Source: Chlorella sorokiniana
Lineage: Eukaryota > Chlorophyta > Trebouxiophyceae > Chlorellales > Chlorellaceae
Direction of reading: 5' to 3'
Assembly (NCBI GenBank): GCA_025917655.1
Contig: CP084608.1
Span: 1,736,001 to 1,800,000, forward strand
DNA length: 64,000 bases
The notes beneath the pieces were generated by a model that was given only the letters and a program-made list of their open reading frames with translations, made no database searches and was not told the origin of the DNA. Shown here piece after piece: positions 9,760 through 27,470 of the stretch. The position numbers were made by a program, and so were the translations under genes. Each line of letters begins with the position of its first letter. The first letter of the stretch is position 1.

Positions 9760-11566
9760 GCCGCTTGCTGCTGCGCCGGTCCGCGCCCGCACCCCCTCTT
9801 TGGTCACCCGGTACTCTGCCCCCGCGGCCGGCTGGGTGGGCGACTTGTAGATGAAGGCTCGGCGCCGCCCCTCCAGCCAGTGCAGGATGACGCGGGAGGT
9901 GGCGGCGTGGCCCACGAGTCGCCCAGCGCGGGCACCAGCCGGGCGGCCGCCTCCCGTCGCCGCCGCCGCCGGGGCCCAGCTTGGTTGTCACCTGGTTCAT
10001 CAGCACCACCTGCGAGGCAGACGCCGCACGGCATGCATGCACGCGTAAGCGCAGCACTCAGGGCCACCACAGCACCGCGCTGGGAACAGTCACAGCAGTG
10101 CAGCTCGTCCGGAGTCGAGACACGGGAGCGCATCCAGGGCGTCTTAGAGCCCCCCTCCCCCAACCCCGCCCACCGCCACGTCTCGCTCCCCCGCCAGCTG
10201 CATCAGCTGCTGCGCCATCTGCGCCAGCTGGCGCGTGCGGGCCGCCAGGTCGGCGCAGTCCTGGCGGAAGTGGAACGTCACGCTGTCCACCACCACCAGC
10301 CGCACCTCGGGCTGCTGCGACAGGAAGGCAGGCAGCGCCTCCACCGCCGCCAGCTGCGCAAGGGCAGCCCGCCGCGGCGCGGTGAGAGGGCTCGCCGACA
10401 GGAGGGTTTGGTGCAGGCATCTGCTGGCAAGCGCGCCCTCTCCTCAATTACACCCGGCCTCACGCCCACACCCGCGCTTCAAACGTCGACCCCCCTTCTC
10501 TAACCTGCTCCACGTGGTCCCGCAGCCGGAAGTAGTGGATGCCGGCCAGCAGCTGGTCGCGGGTGAGGGCGGCCGCCGCAGCAGCCTTGGCCGCGTCCCC
10601 CTTCAGCGCCGCCACCCTGGCCAGGTGCGCCACAAAGGCGTCCGCCATCTGGCAGCAGCGCTCCAGCATGAAGGAGCCCTCTGCGGGGGTGCAGGCCAGG
10701 GCGGCGCTAAGCATCCGCGGCCTGGCCAGGCGGCTGGGAGCCGGGCAACCCACCTGCCGACCCTGTCGCCTTGCACTGGCAGCCAGCTGAGCGCAGCATT
10801 GGCCATGATGCGGGGCATTGCTCCTTTGAGGCCGTCCGCAGGAAGCGATAGGTGGCAGGATTACGGGCTGGCAGGCAGGGCGCCCACCTGTGTCGAGGTA
10901 CACGGCAGCGCCGCCCAGCCCGCCAAACACCGGCGGCAGCTGCACATCCAGAGCCAGCTGCAGCCCCATCTGCGTCTTGCCCACGCCCGGCACGCCACTG
11001 CAGGGCAGGGGCCCAGAGGCGCCCCACGTGAGAGCGGCAGTGGTGTGTTGTGGAGAGCCAAGTGGAGAAACAGGCCCTCCCACGGCTGTTACCCCCCCCC
11101 CACCCCCGCACCAAAACTCCGTGACCGCCCCCGTCTCCACGCCGCCGCCCAAGATGCCGTCCAGCTCAGCAGCAAAGGTGATGATGCGGCGGGCGGCCAG
11201 CTCGCGCTCAAAGATCTGGCGCGCGGAGAGGGCGTGGCTGGCGGCGGCGGCGGGTGCCACACGCTGCGGCGCCGCCAATTGCAGGACTGACAGCGCCTCC
11301 TCATGGGTGAGCTGGGCCTCTGCATGGGTCTCAAGGTGGGAGGTGTGGGCACGGCAAGGAGCAGAGCGCTGGCAGCGGGTGTCGCCGCCCGGCGGGCGGC
11401 TGCCGCAGAGGGCCCCTGCGCACAGCGTACCCGTGGCTAGCTCCACTGGCCCGGCTACCGCTGCTATATCCGCGGTGGTGCGAAAGCCCGCACTTTGCAG
11501 CTTGTGGCGCACGCTGGGGTTCAGCGGCAAGCCCACCACTTCAAGGCGCGGAATCAGCACGTCCAT
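9760..11566 (-). CDS. RAD51C: RAD51C-like recombinase paralogue
   Basis: RAD51C is a RecA-family ATPase that works in RAD51 paralogue complexes for homologous recombination and crossover processing. The protein starts MDVLIPRLEVVGLPLNPSVR (ATG 11564-11566), with the helix-hairpin-helix part KLQSAGFRTTADI. Then come ITFAAELDGILGGGVETGAV, the Walker A loop GVPGVGKTQMGLQLALDVQ, DGSFMLERCCQMADAF-type sequence in which GSFMLERCCQ is read directly, LLAGIHYFRLRDHVEQ, Walker B VRLVVVDSVTFHFR, QLAQMAQQLMQLAGERDVA, VVLMNQVTTKLG, and finally HAATSRVILHWLEGRRRAF and YKSPTQ. This order is the human RAD51C order. The frame slips by one base near the C runs 9954-9956 and 9911-9913, inside conserved sequence. 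The exact stop is uncertain: the last frame stays open to 9409. MNS1-like follows upstream on the same strand. Confidence 0.85.
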
Positions 11567-11770
11567 GTGAATACTGTTGTTGGGAAGATCCGGTTGTGGC
11601 TGCCAAAAAGTGATCACTTCGCCGACATCGACTCAAAGTGCTCTGCCGCCGTTGCCACTGCTGTTGCGTCAAATATTTGCCACTCTGTGATACATTGGAA
11701 AGGTATGCCCTAGAACACATCCGACCCCGCTGGGCATGCCGTCAGGTCGTCAGTGCCCCTGCCGCCGCGT

Positions 11771-14477
11771 TCATGAACGGCTGCTGCATTCCTTGTTCGG
11801 GCTCCGCCATGCTCGCAGCTGCATGATGTTGCCTCCGTTTGAACAGTGATACATAAGGAGGATAATAAACATGTGCAGGCAACAGGCTGACTGGCTGCCG
11901 CCAGGCTGCTGGTTACGCCCGGCCCCTGCATGTTTGGTGAGGTGTGGGTCAGGGATGACACCCGACCCAGCCAGCTCAACCACCCGCTCACGGCAGGGCT
12001 GCCCATGGCTGGTTAGAGGCGGCGCGGGGCTGCTGTCGGGGGCGGTGAGCCTGAGGCGGCGGCCAGCGGTGGGATGGCTGGGGCTTCCATCACCATGCTG
12101 GCTGGCCTCGAGCTGCAGACTCGTGCTGCTGCTGCCGCTGCGTCTTGCCCGGGCGCCCAGCAGGCTCAGCTCCTCCACGCTCTGCACCACCCCCTTGGGC
12201 AGGAAGCCGCGCAGGTGAGCCGCCTCGCGCAGCATGCGCTGCCGCTCCGCCACCACCACCGCCGCCTCCTGGGCGGCGGCCTCCGCCTCGCGTCGCCCGG
12301 CTTCCGCCTCCGCTTCCTGCACAGGTTCAACGGGCGGAGCAACGGCAGTAATTCGTGGAAGACTCGGTGTTATCTGTCCGGTAACTCATTGCGCCAGTGC
12401 TGCCGGGACGGACGCGGCAGCCCGCACCTGCATGGCGAGGTACAGCTGGCGGCGGTAGGCCAGCAGCCGCTCCACCTCGCGCATGTGGGCCGCCTGCTTG
12501 GCCCGCCGCTTCTGCGGCAGTGACATTAGCAACAGGTGCCAAGGTGCAATCAGTTGACGGTACCAAAGCTGAAAAGCATGCCAGGCTTCGAAGCAGCCGC
12601 CTGGGTCCCGGCACATGAGTGGTGCGGTGTGCTGTGAGCATGCCCTCCCCCTCCACACCTGCATGTTCATCTGCTCCAGCCGGTCCTCCTCCGCAAACCG
12701 TTCCAGCATGCGCCGCCGGAACTCCTCCTCCCGCGCGTTCCGCCGCACGACGCTCCGCCTGCGCACAGGCGGGCGGGTCGGGATGGGCTGCCTCTGAAAT
12801 ACTTGCTCAAGCCCATCCAGCGCTGCAGACTCAGCACGCCACTTTCAAGCCAGAAAAGCCAGCACAGCGCTGCACCCGCCTTGAACCGCTTCTGCGCTTC
12901 GTTGGCCTCCACCATCTCTCGGCGCGTGGCTTCCTGGTGGCTGCGCTGCTCTGCAGCGGCAGCGCGTGCCCGCTCGGCTTCCAGCTCCGCGCGCAGCAGG
13001 TCCAGCAGGGCCTCCTCCTCCTCCCGCGCCGCCTCCTCCTCCTCCTTCTGGCGCTTCAAGACCTCGTAGGCTCTGGGAGGGGTATGGAAAACAGGAAAAT
13101 GAGAGGCTACACAGTGCGGGCCCTGAGCACAACCAGTCCGCCCGGCTGCTGGCTTCAATACAAGCGCTTCTGCCCACACCGCACGTGCCCCACTCACAGC
13201 CCGCCCTCACCTGTCCTGCGCCTCGCGCTTGCTAGCCTGACGCGCGGCCTCAGCCGCCTCCCGCTCCCGCCGCTTGCGCATGTACTCCTGCACCTCGCGC
13301 TCCTCCGCCGCCTCCGCCTCACGCTGCCTGCAGAGCGGAGGAGGGCGGCTGAAGGGAGCGCTGAGCGCAGGCGATGACTGCACGGACGGGCTCGCGACTG
13401 CCATAATCCTCATATGGGACACTGGCAGAGCAGGAGCGTCTGCCACCTCTGCCTCAGCTCCTGCTGCTGGGCCAGGAAGCGCTGGATGTCGGCCTGTGCG
13501 TCAGCGCGGTGGCGCCGCGCCGCCTCCGCCGCCGCCGCGTCCTCCGCCTCGATGCGCGCCACCACGGCATCCACCATTGCCCGCTCCCGCTCAAACTCTT
13601 CCTGCGCCCGTGGGCTCAAGATGGGGGCTGGGGTGGCATGCTACATCGCAGTTTAAAGTACTCTCCGCAGAGCTTGCTGACCGCCGACTGTGGCGCCTGT
13701 GCAGCTCCCACCTTGGCGACACGCTGCAGCTCGCTGCGCTCCCTCATCTGCTTCGCCAGCGCCTCGCGCGCGCCTCCTGTTCCGCCCATGCCCGCTGCTC
13801 GGCTTCCGCAGCCTCCCGCGCCCTGCCGGCCTCGCGCTGCTGCGCCGCCAGCGCTTCCAGCGCGGCGGCGTACTCGCGCTCGCGGGCGTGGATGGCGGCC
13901 CGCTGCTGCTGTTGCTGTGCGCGCTCCAGGTTGACCTCCGCAGCCTGCAGCTTCTCCTTCAGCCCCCGCAGCTCCTCGCTGCGCTCCAGCAGCAGCTGCA
14001 CCTGCCGCTGGTGCCGCACAGCCTCCCAGTTGGCGGCCTCGGACTCTGCCGCCGCGCGCTGCTCCTCCTCCAGACGCTGCTGCGCAAGCTGCCTGAGCTC
14101 CTGGGCCTGCAATCATTGTTTGTCATTGGGGACGATTGTCTGGGAGCAGGCTAAGGCATGGGTGAGGAACTGGCAACAGGCCTGCAGCGCAGCGATCCCG
14201 CGTGAGCTCACCCTCTGCCATGCAGCCATCTGCGCTTCCTCGTCCTCACGCTCCTGCGCCTCCCGTGCCTTTGCAAGCTCCTCGACCTTTTCCTGCACAG
14301 CCCGCCACACAAATGTCGTTGACGGGCAGCCCCAGGCCCCCGTATGGCTCCGCCGGCGCAGCGCGCTTCCACCTGGTGCCGCGCTTGGGCCTCCATGGTG
14401 CGCTGCTGAGAAACGTAGGTTAGCACCTCCTGGCGCGCCGCTTCTTGGATCCGGGCGCGCTCGTGGCGGGCAGCCAT
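11771..14477 (-). CDS. MNS1/FAP127-like coiled-coil protein (TPH domain)
   Basis: MNS1 (FAP127 in Chlamydomonas) is a microtubule inner protein of motile cilia. This gene starts MAARHERARIQEAARQEVL (ATG 14475-14477) and reads through about eight exons of charged coiled coil, such as EELAKAREAQEREDEEAQMA, QEFERERAMVDA-type sequence and EYMRKRREREAAEAARQA. It reaches the family's diagnostic block: RRMLERFAEEDRLEQMN, then QKRRAKQAAHMREVERLLAY, then ERQRMLREAAHLRGFLPKGV. Human MNS1 has AEDDRIEQMNAQKRRMKQ and LLKEHATNLLGYLPKGV at the same places. The tail after SVEELSLLG is less conserved, and the in-frame stop is at 11771. Exon limits are approximate. No disabling change is needed to read the diagnostic exons. 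Confidence 0.82.
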
Positions 14478-14867
14478 GGCTGCAGGTGTTTGGGATCCGT
14501 GGTGCAGTCAGGCAGCCGCAGCGGCGGCGGCAAGAAGCGGGGCAAGTTCCTGTGGACAGGCAGCTCGCGGGGCTGTTGCAATTTCAACATTTCACAACAT
14601 TTAAATGCGCTTTTGGGACTTCGAGCCCCTCCTAATTCGTGCAGGCCCCCGGCTCACCGTGCCGCATCGCGTCGAAAGTCTAAGACCGCGCCTGAAGATC
14701 AAACGAAAAGAAACAAAGCGCTGGAAACAAGTACCAGCCAAGCTTAGAAGCAGCGACGCTGGCCTGTGCATTTCCCTAACCAGTCAACCCATGCTTTGTT
14801 GCCGCCACCTGGACGCCACGCGGGTGCTCACTGTGCTTCTGCACTTCGGTCCCATCGTTAATTGGTG

Positions 14868-14872
14868 TTACA
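14868..14872 (-). promoter_or_regulatory. Possible TGTAA polyadenylation signal for the GIP1-like gene
   Basis: TGTAA on the minus strand lies about 485 bases past the stop codon at 15355. The bases between 14478 and 15354 otherwise contain no recognisable gene and fit a long 3' untranslated region. Confidence 0.3.
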
Positions 14873-15354
14873 TGGAATGCACTGCATCGTGTCAAGTGCG
14901 CCTAGGGCAGCAGGGTTCAATCGCAGAGCGGGCGCCTGGGGGTGATGGAGGGCGGACAGCTGCCGCGGGATAGGGGAGGAGTAGTTAAGGAAAAAGGGAA
15001 CGACAGGTGGGGAGGGAGGGCGAACAAAGAAAGGAGCGTGAAGCCGGCGCAAAGGGGAAAACGTCGGGTGGGTGAAGGGGGAGCGAAGATCTAACGTGGG
15101 CAGCCAAAACGCGCTGCGAAGCCGACAGGGGGACGATGCATGCGGGACGAGTAAAGGACAAAAGAGGGGCTCTCCGATGTGCGATGTTGCACGCCAAGTA
15201 TCTAGGAAGCTGCGTCACGCTGCGCGCCCGTGCTTGTGCCCAGGCTCCGCCGCTGTGACCGCTGAGGCTCCAGTTGCGGGCAGCCGCCGCCGGGGCAGAA
15301 CCTGACCATGCCAGCGACGACCCACCGGCGCCTGCTGAAGCCAGGTTTGACTGT

Positions 15355-18300
15355 TCACTGCTTGAAGTTCAGGCCCTGGCTGCCGCCCTGCTGGCCGTAG
15401 TACTGTCCATAGCCCTGCTGGCCGTAGCCGGCCTGGGCGTAGGCGCCCTGTCCGTAGCCCTGCTGGCTGTAGCCGGCCTGGCCGTAGGCCTGCTGGCCCT
15501 GCGCCTGGGCGCCGTACAGCGACTCCTTGTCGGTCTTGGCGCCGGCATAGCCTGGGGGAGGGGCCGGTGGAGGTGGGGGAGCAAGGCTGTCAGAAGGCAA
15601 GCCAGCGGGCAGAGGGCGTGCGCAGCCCCACCCACAGGCTGATCAATGCAGCAGCGGCAGGGGCAGCCAGGGGCAGCGTGGGTGCTGGCAGCGCACCCGC
15701 GTTGGCCGAGCCCTCCTCGCTGTACAGGCCGTAGCCCTGCTGGCCGTAGCCCGCCTGCTGCGGGTACTTGGGCCCGCCGTAGGACTGGCCGCCCTGGGGG
15801 GGTAGGCGCCGGCGGGCTGGCCGTAAGCGCCGGGGTAGGAGTAGCCGGGGTAGCCGTAGGGGGAGGGCATGTAGGGGTACTGCGAGGGGGTGGGTGTGTA
15901 CGTGTGTGGGTGCTTTGGGACGGGAGGAGCAGGATGGCAGGACAGGCTTGCAAAGCGCGGCAGCACAGCAGGCGGGGCAACCGCCGCGGGCAGCAGGCGA
16001 GCGCCTCATCAATGCACCAGGTGCGTCAGCCCGGCCCGGCCAGCCTAGCCGCACGATTGCATGCGGCCGGGCGGCTGCGTGCCCAGGACCCACCTGGGGC
16101 ATGCCGTAGCCGTAGGCTCCCATGCCGGCGTAGGGCATCTGGGGCATCTGGGGCGCACCCGCGGCCTGAGCCCCGCAGCCGCCTGGTCCTGGGGCTTGGC
16201 GGCGGCACCGCCGCCGTACTGCTTGCGGTCCTGGCGGCCGCCCTGCTGGCCGTAGCCCTGCTGCTGCGCGGGCTGCTGCTGGCTGGCAGCGGCGGCGGCG
16301 GCGGCGGCAGCCTGCTGCTGCTGCTGCTGCTGCGCGGCGTAGTAGCCGGCGGCATCGTACTGCTGGGCAGCGGGCTGGGCGGGCTGCTGCGCCGCCTGCT
16401 GCTGCGCGGGCTGCTGAGCAGCGGCGGGCTTGGCGGCCGCAGCGGGCTGGGCGTAGGCGCCGTAGGCGCCGTAGCCCTGCTGCTGGGCGTAAGCGTACTG
16501 CTGGGCAGCCTGGGCGGCGGCGTCGGCCGCGGGCTTGGCGGCGGCGGGCGCAGCGGCGGCGGCGGCGGCGGCCTGCGCCTGGTAGCCCTGGAAGGCGGCC
16601 TCCGCGGCCTTCTGCTGGGCGGTGGGGGCGGCGGCGGCCTGCTCCGCGGGCTTGCCAGCTGCAGGCGGCCACGGACGGGCGTAGGGGTCAGGGGAGTAAA
16701 GCCGGCCTGCACCGCGGCTAGTGCATGCCGCGCCGTGCCATGCAAGCCCGACGGCAGCTTCCCCAGCGCTCACCAGCAGCGTCAAAAGAGCTAAAGCCGG
16801 TGCTGTAGTCGGCGGCGGCGGTGCCAAAGTTGAGCTGGCCAAACTGGAGCATGGTGCCGTCCACGGAGGGGGGCGCCGCCGGCGGCGGAGGCAGCGGGCT
16901 GCTGCGCCGCTGGGGGCATCAGCACGGAGGGAGCGGCCTGGGCCTCCTCGGGCTGCGCAGAGGCGGCAGGGGCCTGCGGGAGGAGGATGGAGGAAGCGGC
17001 AGTCGCTGTTGAGGAAAAGGTTCGCATGCAGCCTGGCCCAGCATCTGGAGCTGAGCCAGCAACTGCATCCAAACACATGCAACACAGGCAACCAGGAGGT
17101 ACCCACCTGGGCTGCAGGGGCGCCGGTGAGGGCAGACATGAGGTTGAGGCCAGCGGAGGCTGCCGCAGGGGCCGCGGGGGTCGCTGCAGGCTTGCCCCAC
17201 GCGGAGGTGGTGGGGATGGCGGCGGCGGCAGCGGCAGGGGCAGCCTCCTGCGTGGGGGCTGCATACGGCTGTCCCACCGCACCCAAGCCCAAGCCGCCGC
17301 TGATCTGAGATGCGCTCGCATCCGGCGCACCCGCTGCTGCTGCCAGGGTGCTGGTGGGCTGCTCCGGGGCAGGCGGGGTGGGGGAGGGCGCCGCCGCCGT
17401 GGGGGCCACCGCCGCGGGGGCTGCAGCTGCTGCGGGCACCTGAGCGGCGGGGCTCGCGGCGGCAGCGGCGGGCGCAGGGGCGGGCGCCGCCGGCGCCGCT
17501 GCCTTGGCCCTCACAATGTCTGCCATGGTCCTGCCACCGGTGGAGGCTGCGGGGGCTGCGGGCGGGGGGCACCCACATCCCCGGGGCCTTGGAGTAGGCG
17601 GCGGATGCGGCAGGCGGCGCCGCTGCAGGCGCTGGCTCGCCTGCTTCGGGGCGGAGCTGAACGGAACGTCCTCCTCAGCGGGCGCTGTGGTCGGGGCATC
17701 AAAGTCTGCTGCGGGGCGGGGACCGCTGAAGCCGCCGCGCCCCGGCCGCCGCCAAACCCGCCCCGCCCGCCGCCGACACCGCCCCGCCCGCCGCGTCCGC
17801 TGAAGCCGCCCTGCTGGGAACGCTGCCGGTCCGCACTCCGGTCCTTGGATTCGCGAGCCTCGCGCTGCAAACAACAAGGGGCAGTGTCATCAGGAAGGGA
17901 TGCAAGGCCGGTGGGCACGTTGACCGCTTGGGCCGGGGCTGCGCAGGCACAGCGCAAGGGCCTGCAGCGAGCAGCACCCACCTCCTTCCGCTTCTGGTCC
18001 CTGGTCTTGACCGTCTGGAAAGGGTCTGCACGCAGATGGAGGCAGAGGAATGAAAAGGGTCAGAGGCGTTGGCTGCGAACACAAAGGCAAGAGCGCCTGC
18101 GCAACGCGCAAGACGCCCTTCCCGCCGATCGGCGCCGCTCACTGTCAATAAGTCTGCTGGTGGCTTCGTTGACATCGTAGTTGCACTCGGCCAGCCTGCA
18201 AACATGTCGAGAGGTGTCAGAGAGGCTCTATCCGGGACGGGGGCTCAGCCCGGCCGCTGATCAGCACGACATGCCATCCCCAGGCCCGATGTGGAAGTAT

Positions 18301-18522
18301 GTGGCCCTCACATGGCGGAAATCTCCTCTTCCTGTGCTCCTGTTGCCTCCTTGATGCTGTCGATGATCTGCAGGGGGCCATGAGGAGAGGTGTCCAGACG
18401 GGTTTGCCCAGGCAGCTCTGATGGCTGCTCTCGCCGCGTCCTGGCCTGGTCCTCACCTTTTTGGGAGCCGTGAGAGGCTTCTTGACAGCCGCCGGTGCTG
18501 CCGGTTTGCTGCGGGAGGCCAT
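15355..18522 (-). CDS. GBF-interacting protein 1-like (DUF1296) with prion-like tail
   Basis: GIP1 proteins of plants carry an N-terminal UBA-like domain (DUF1296/GIP1_N) and a long disordered tail. They were described as cofactors of G-box binding factors. The gene starts [17 protein letters not shown] (ATG 18520-18522). Following exons give the DUF1296 signature [35 protein letters not shown] and [15 protein letters not shown]. An RGG segment follows ([20 protein letters not shown], near 17770), then [18 protein letters not shown] and [13 protein letters not shown]. The rest is Ala/Gln/Pro-rich and ends in tyrosine-glycine-glutamine repeats ([16 protein letters not shown]...[13 protein letters not shown], stop 15355). 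Two single-base frame shifts are needed, near 17740 and near 16170. The tail composition resembles prion-like domains that drive condensates. Confidence 0.78.
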
Positions 18523-18954
18523 CTTGTGCAGGAGGCTGTGCAGGCCGGAGAACGAGGTGAGGCTAGTGTACAGAACGGAGAACGAACACGCGAACAGCGT
18601 CGAAGCCGACCGGCCCGCGTCAAATGCTGGGCACCGATTGACCCTGCCCTCCCCGCCATGTGCACTTTGCGTTCCGGGCGCAAACAAGCGGATCGCAGCG
18701 TGTCGACATTTACAGACGGGCGAGCTGAAGTCGAATTGCGGGCAACGGGGCCCAAGCGGCGCCGCAGCCACGCAGGTGGACCGGCGGCGTTGGGGTTCAG
18801 GCGTGGCAGTCAAACACAGCGGTAAATCGAGCACAGCAGCGAGAGTGCCCTAGGATGGGCGTCAGCAGCAGCATAAGCAGGGAGGGGCAAGCATTGCAAG
18901 GCAGGGCTGCGACGGGCAGCCCCGCCGCAGAACAGGTGTGCCGCCGTGGGGCGG

Positions 18955-24596
<5,642 letters not shown>

Positions 24597-24873
24597 GGCG
24601 CCGACGTCACACCGATCGCGCTAGCAGTCGGTGAAGAAGTGCCTCCTAGCCCTGCCTCCCCTTCAGGAAAGATATGTTGTCAACCAAATAATCATGCGGT
24701 TCTTCAGAGTGTGTTTTCTCGCCATCGACAGTACGTGCCAGCTCAGACTGGCCGCAAGCGGCCGAAAGGCTCATAGTTCATGCCCCCACGCCGGGGTTGC
24801 CATCTCATCTGCGATTCCAACATTTCAGGATCCGGACAATGTTCATTCGCTCAAGTGTACCGGGACTCGCACT
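24597..24873. promoter_or_regulatory. Shared divergent promoter region, CDC5L and FHA-RING genes
   Basis: About 277 bases separate the CDC5L start codon (minus) from the proposed FHA-RING start (plus). No open frame of interest lies here. It must contain the CDC5L promoter. Whether it also drives the plus-strand gene depends on that gene's true start, which is uncertain. Confidence 0.4.
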
Positions 24874-27470
24874 ATGAACGGCTCTGCTGCGCCCGGAGCA
24901 TCAGATGAAAGGAACAGCGACCCAAGAATTGATCAAAGCGGTCCCGGGCAGCACAAAGACGCTGGTGACGGCACGGCAGGGGTTGAGCCCACTGAACTGA
25001 CACCGAGCGGGGGCAGAAAAGACTGGCGCATGGATCACGGAGCAGATGATCAGCAGCCAGCCGATGGGGGCCCGCAAGCCCACGGCAAGGAGCATGGCGG
25101 GGAGGGCGGCGGGCGCCGCTGCTGGCAGCCGCCAGCGCCGCTTCCAGCGCCCCCAGGCCTTCTGGCAGCGTGTACTCTGGGGGCAGCAGCGAGTGGAGGG
25201 CGGCTGTGGCAGCAGCAGCAGTGGCGGCAGCAGCCGCTTCGGGTTCAGACCCCTCGGCGGCGGGCACGGCTGCGGGCGCAACGCGGCCCGCCCCCACGCC
25301 TGAGCCAGCTGCGTTCCCTGTCGCGCGGCCGACGCCCTGAGGTGTGGGGCTGGCTGAGCCCCACGCCGGGCACCAAGCTTCCGCGGGTGCTGCTGCAAGG
25401 GCGTGGCGTGGCCATCGGCCGCGGCAGGGAGGCCTACCAGGAGCGCCTGCCGCAGCTGGTGCTCTCCCGGGCAGCATCCCTCGCCTCGGCGCCGCCCTCC
25501 TTCGGCCCCGCCCTGAGCGGCGCCAGCCTGGATGGCACCGGCAGCGGCGCCCTTGCGCGGCACGCCGGCAGCGGGCCCAGCGCGGTGTGGGGCCGGGAGG
25601 CCGGGCGGCGCTGCTGAGGCCGGCGGCAGCAGCGGCACGCTGGAGGCACGGCAGGACGGCGGCGGCGGCAGCAGCTTTGTGGAGGTGGCTGATGGCAGGG
25701 TCAGCCGGCTGCATGCCTGGGTCAAGTGGGACAGCAGGCGGCAGGAAGCCGTTGTGGAGGTGAGATGCTGCTGCCGCTGGGCCCTGCGCCGGGTGCACGA
25801 GAGGCAGCCGGCTGCCGCTCTCCTGCTCCGCGCCTGCCTCCCTCCCTGCCGCCCCTCCTGCCGCCCATCCCAAGCCCTTGGCTGCTGGAGCTGGCCTCGC
25901 TGCCTGTGCGCTTTTCCTCTCCCAAACCGCCCCCTTTCTTCCCCCTCACCGCACCCAGGATCTGTCAAGCAACGGCACCTTTGTCAACGGCCAGCGGCTG
26001 GGGCGCGGGCGGCGCGTGCCGCTGCGCGACGGCGACCGCCTGAGCCTGGTGCTGTCAGTGGCGCCGCTGGCGGAGCAGGCCTTCACCTTCCACAGGGGTG
26101 GGCGGCCTGGGGGGGGCAGGGTTCCAGTGCCAACCTGCCCCTGCTGCTGCCCTCCTGCATGCCCCTCCCGCGCTGCTGCCCGGTGCAGGGCAAGTGTTCA
26201 AGCTCCGCAGGCCCTCCCGCTCTCCTGCCGACAGGCAGCTTGCTTCCTGTCGCCTGCCCATCTGCAGGCGACCCTCGGGCCCTGGACAGCGAGGCGTCGG
26301 CGGAGTGGGCGCTCTCGGCCGCCTCCGCCCTGCTGCCGCGCGGCGCCTCGCGCAGCCTGGCGCCCCAGGGCAGCGTGGGCGCGCCGCAGCCCTCGGCCGC
26401 CAGCGTGGCCGACACGCCGTTTGCGGGGGCGGGCGGCGCGCTGAGCCGCAGCAGCAGCGCGGGCTTTGGCGGCAGCGGGGGCGCTGGCGGCTTTGATCCA
26501 GCGCGACGGCTGGCCCGCAGCAACACCAACGACTACTCCACCCCCAGGCCACCACGCTGGAAGACCTGCAGGCACGCGGGCCGCCGCCGCCGCTGCTGCC
26601 CAGCGTGTGTCGCCGCCACCCGGCTGCCTAGCAGGGTCCGCAGAGCCTGCCCCCCGGGCTGCCTTGGGGGCTTGCCCAGGCGAGGTGCCATGCGGCGAGG
26701 TTCAGCCGCGCCGCTGCCCCGCCAAGCGATCCCCCCGTGTGCGCTGCAGTGCCAGATATGCCTGGGCACGCTGCGCGCCTGCGTGGCGCTGCAACCCTGC
26801 GGCCACAACTTCTGCGCCCCCTGCCTCAGCCACCACCTGGCGGCGCTGCTGACGGGCGGCCTGCCGCTGGCCTGCCCTCTGCGCTGCGCCCCGCCCGAGC
26901 GTGTGGTGGTGAACGCCGCCGTGCGCCAGCTGCTGAGCGGTGGGGTGGGCGGGAGGGCGGCGCGGGCACGGCCGCACAGCGCGCAGCCGCCTCCCCCGCC
27001 GCCTCGCTGCGTCCGTACCGCCGCCAGGCGTCTGTGGCGCCGCACGGCGGCACGCTGGAGACGCTGCCAGAGCTGACAAGCGACAGCAGCCACGGCAGCC
27101 TGTCGCTGCCGCCCGGCTCCCAGCTGTCTGCCGGCCTGGCGTCGGCGCTCTCTGCCGGCAGCCAGCGGCAGGCGTCCTGGGAGCATCGCCAGCAGCAGCT
27201 GCAGTACCAGCAGTACCCCCAGCAGCGTCAGGCATCCTGGCAGCAGCAGCAGCAGAGCTCAGCAGACCTGGGCAACGCCGGCAGCCTGCCCTCCGCCGCG
27301 CCGTCGGTCGGCAGCGGCGGCGGCGGCAGCGGCCGGGACTCGCCCGGCGGCGGCTACCGCTACGTGCCGCTGGCGCCTTGCTCCGGCACCGGCAGCAGCC
27401 TGGCGTCGCCGCCGACCTCCCCTTTGAGTCGCAGGCGCACTCGATCACCTTCTCGACAGCTGGCAGCAGC
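24874..27470 (+). CDS. FHA-RING protein, CHFR-like E3 ubiquitin ligase (start and end approximate)
   Basis: CHFR-type proteins bind phosphopeptides through an FHA domain and ubiquitinate through a RING finger in a mitotic checkpoint. Here the FHA part reads VWGWLSPTPGTKLPRVLLQG, GVAIGRGRE, then FVEVADGRVSRLHAWVKWDS, and after an intron DLSSNGTFVNGQRLGRGRRV and PLRDGDRLSLVLS (to about 26090). A Ser/Ala-rich linker follows. The RING begins at 26750 after a GC-AG intron (TLEDLQ|CQICLGTL) and has C-x2-C, ALQPCGHNFCAPCLSHHLAA and CPLRC spacing. After the RING the sequence is Ser/Gln-rich (QQQLQYQQYPQQRQ) and needs frame shifts. The first ATG in frame (24874) is a weak choice: the minus strand is also open there. 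It may continue into the ARM-like sequence downstream. Confidence 0.6.

Noticed and set aside
24872-25968. Minus-strand frames with a hydrophobic stretch (near 25030-25110) that could be a gene opposite the FHA exons
   Set aside because: FHA conservation from about 25340 fixes the plus strand as coding, and I found no homologue or start/stop set for the minus strand. It leaves doubt about the exact start of the FHA gene.
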